A DNA stretch of 64,000 nucleotides, taken from assembly GCF_025148125.1 (NCBI RefSeq), contig NZ_CP102267.1:1238001-1302000 (forward strand). Direction: 5' to 3'. The first letter of the stretch is position 1. The number at the start of each line of letters is the position of its first letter. Below the pieces are notes generated by a model. That model did not search any database and had not been told where the DNA came from. It saw only the letters and a program-made list of their open reading frames with translations. Positions 63,448-64,000 of the stretch are shown one piece after another. A program made the translations under genes and the position numbers. This DNA comes from Blautia wexlerae DSM 19850 (GTDB lineage: Bacteria; Bacillota; Clostridia; Lachnospirales; Lachnospiraceae).

Positions 63448-63825
63448 ATGATGATAGAAATAGATTTCAGCAGTGATGAAGCCATTTACATCCAGCTGAC
63501 CAATCAGATCATCATGGGGATTGCTACGTCAAGACTGCAGGAGGGAGATACACTGCCATCAGTGAGACAGCTTGCAGATACAGTTGGGATAAATATGCAT
63601 ACAGTAAATAAAGCATATTCACTGTTGCGACAGGAGGGATTTGTCACTATCGACCGCAGACGTGGTGCAGTGATTTCTATTGATGTAAATAAACGGAAAG
63701 CATTGGAAGAACTGAAACAGAATCTCATGGTGGCGCTTGCGAAAGGATGTTGCAAGAGCGTAAGCAGAGAGGAAGTACATCAGCTTATTGATGAGATTTT
63801 TGACGAATATGATGAAAACAGATAG
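63448..63825 (+). CDS. GntR-family transcription regulator (YtrA type)
   Basis: 125 aa from the ATG at 63448 with AAAGGAG upstream. A winged helix-turn-helix occupies residues about 8-75 (AIYIQLTNQIIMGIATSRL, LPSVRQLADTVGINMHTVNK, LLRQEGFVTIDRRRGAVI), followed by only a short helical tail. That short architecture is the YtrA subfamily, which often controls ABC exporters. Here the next gene is clpC, 8 nt downstream, so it may regulate its own operon. Confidence 0.9.
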   Translation: MMIEIDFSSDEAIYIQLTNQIIMGIATSRLQEGDTLPSVRQLADTVGINMHTVNKAYSLLRQEGFVTIDRRRGAVISIDVNKRKALEELKQNLMVALAKGCCKSVSREEVHQLIDEIFDEYDENR

Positions 63826-63833
63826 GAGAGGAC

Positions 63834-64000
63834 ATGGAGAGACAATTTACCAGACAGGCAGAGAATGCCCTCAAATTGGCAAAGACAACTGCGAAAACCT
63901 GTGGACATGGATATATCGGAACAGAACATCTTCTTGCAGGTCTTTTGAAAGAACCTGAAGGCACTGCGGGAAAAGTGCTGCAGGAATTTAACGTAGAAGA
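63834..64000 (+). CDS. clpC: ATP-dependent Clp protease ATPase subunit ClpC (partial)
   Basis: The first 55 residues are visible before the window ends, with GGAGAGG upstream. RQFTRQAENALKLAKTTAK and GHGYIGTEHLLAGLLKEPEG are the ClpA/ClpC N-terminal repeat. In Bacillus clpC follows ctsR-mcsA-mcsB; here a GntR regulator takes that place. Confidence 0.88.
   Translation, partial: MERQFTRQAENALKLAKTTAKTCGHGYIGTEHLLAGLLKEPEGTAGKVLQEFNVE

Overview
The window looks like a piece of a Lachnospiraceae (Clostridia) chromosome, probably Blautia-like. It is low-to-moderate GC, uses strong AGGAGG-type ribosome sites, and carries sporulation sigma-H, a Spo0A-like DNA-binding protein, a CIRCE-controlled htpG, DUF5721 and DUF6142 family genes, BspA-like leucine-rich repeats and gut-Firmicute surface proteins. 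Most of it is collinear housekeeping sequence. The left 23 kb is accessory and centred on vitamin B12.

Region 1 (1-1780, minus strand): a cobalamin riboswitch precedes a BspA-like LRR gene, broken by a frameshift in a G9 run, and then cbiZ (adenosylcobinamide amidohydrolase, corrinoid salvage), which runs off the left edge. Region 2 (2016-5682): a complete IS30-family element with 22-bp perfect inverted repeats and a 15-bp target duplication. Next to it is a TnpB-only IS605-type element with a candidate omega-RNA, which truncated an Rpn-like nuclease gene.

Region 3 (5807-22986, plus strand) is the most unusual locus. A sigma-A-type promoter, a multi-hairpin leader ending in a strong terminator, and a second cobalamin riboswitch precede about nine genes. 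Three encode exported proteins with DUF4430 (transcobalamin C-terminal-like) domains. Two encode exported proteins with a predicted alpha/alpha-toroid domain like the N-terminal domain of intrinsic factor/transcobalamin. The rest include a complete ECF transporter (EcfT, fused EcfA-EcfA', S component) and two small AT-rich genes. I read this as a Gram-positive corrinoid capture and uptake machine that uses intrinsic-factor-like modules at the cell surface. The giant surface gene has an A14 run that breaks its reading frame just after the start codon, mirroring the G9 frameshift in region 1.

Region 4 (23.1-23.7 kb): remains of a type III toxin-antitoxin locus (two 51-nt RNA repeats, a hairpin, and a CptN/TenpN-like toxin), with the toxin cut short by a 120-bp MITE. 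Related MITE copies or fragments recur near 26.1, 36.2, 38.2 and 61.7 kb.

Region 5 (23.7-35.7 kb): trmO, lysC, a nuclease-helicase fusion, a class A beta-lactamase-like hydrolase, egsA-ispF-cysS-mrnC-rlmB, sigH and tRNA-Thr. Next to the tRNA (35.8-36.1 kb) is a compact locus with all the parts of an Fst/pAD1-par type I toxin-antitoxin system: a 29-aa membrane peptide, a convergent antisense promoter, a shared bidirectional terminator and direct repeats.

Region 6 (36.4-64 kb): glnS, maf, two HAD phosphatases, a large surface protein, CIRCE-htpG, a Spo0A C-terminal-domain protein, a degV family gene, a cold-shock gene, the pyrC-F-K-D-E operon, VanZ/DUF6142/M29-like genes, the purE-M-N-D operon behind a promoter-proximal terminator, an AlkD-like gene, an SseB-like gene, and a GntR regulator followed by the start of clpC.
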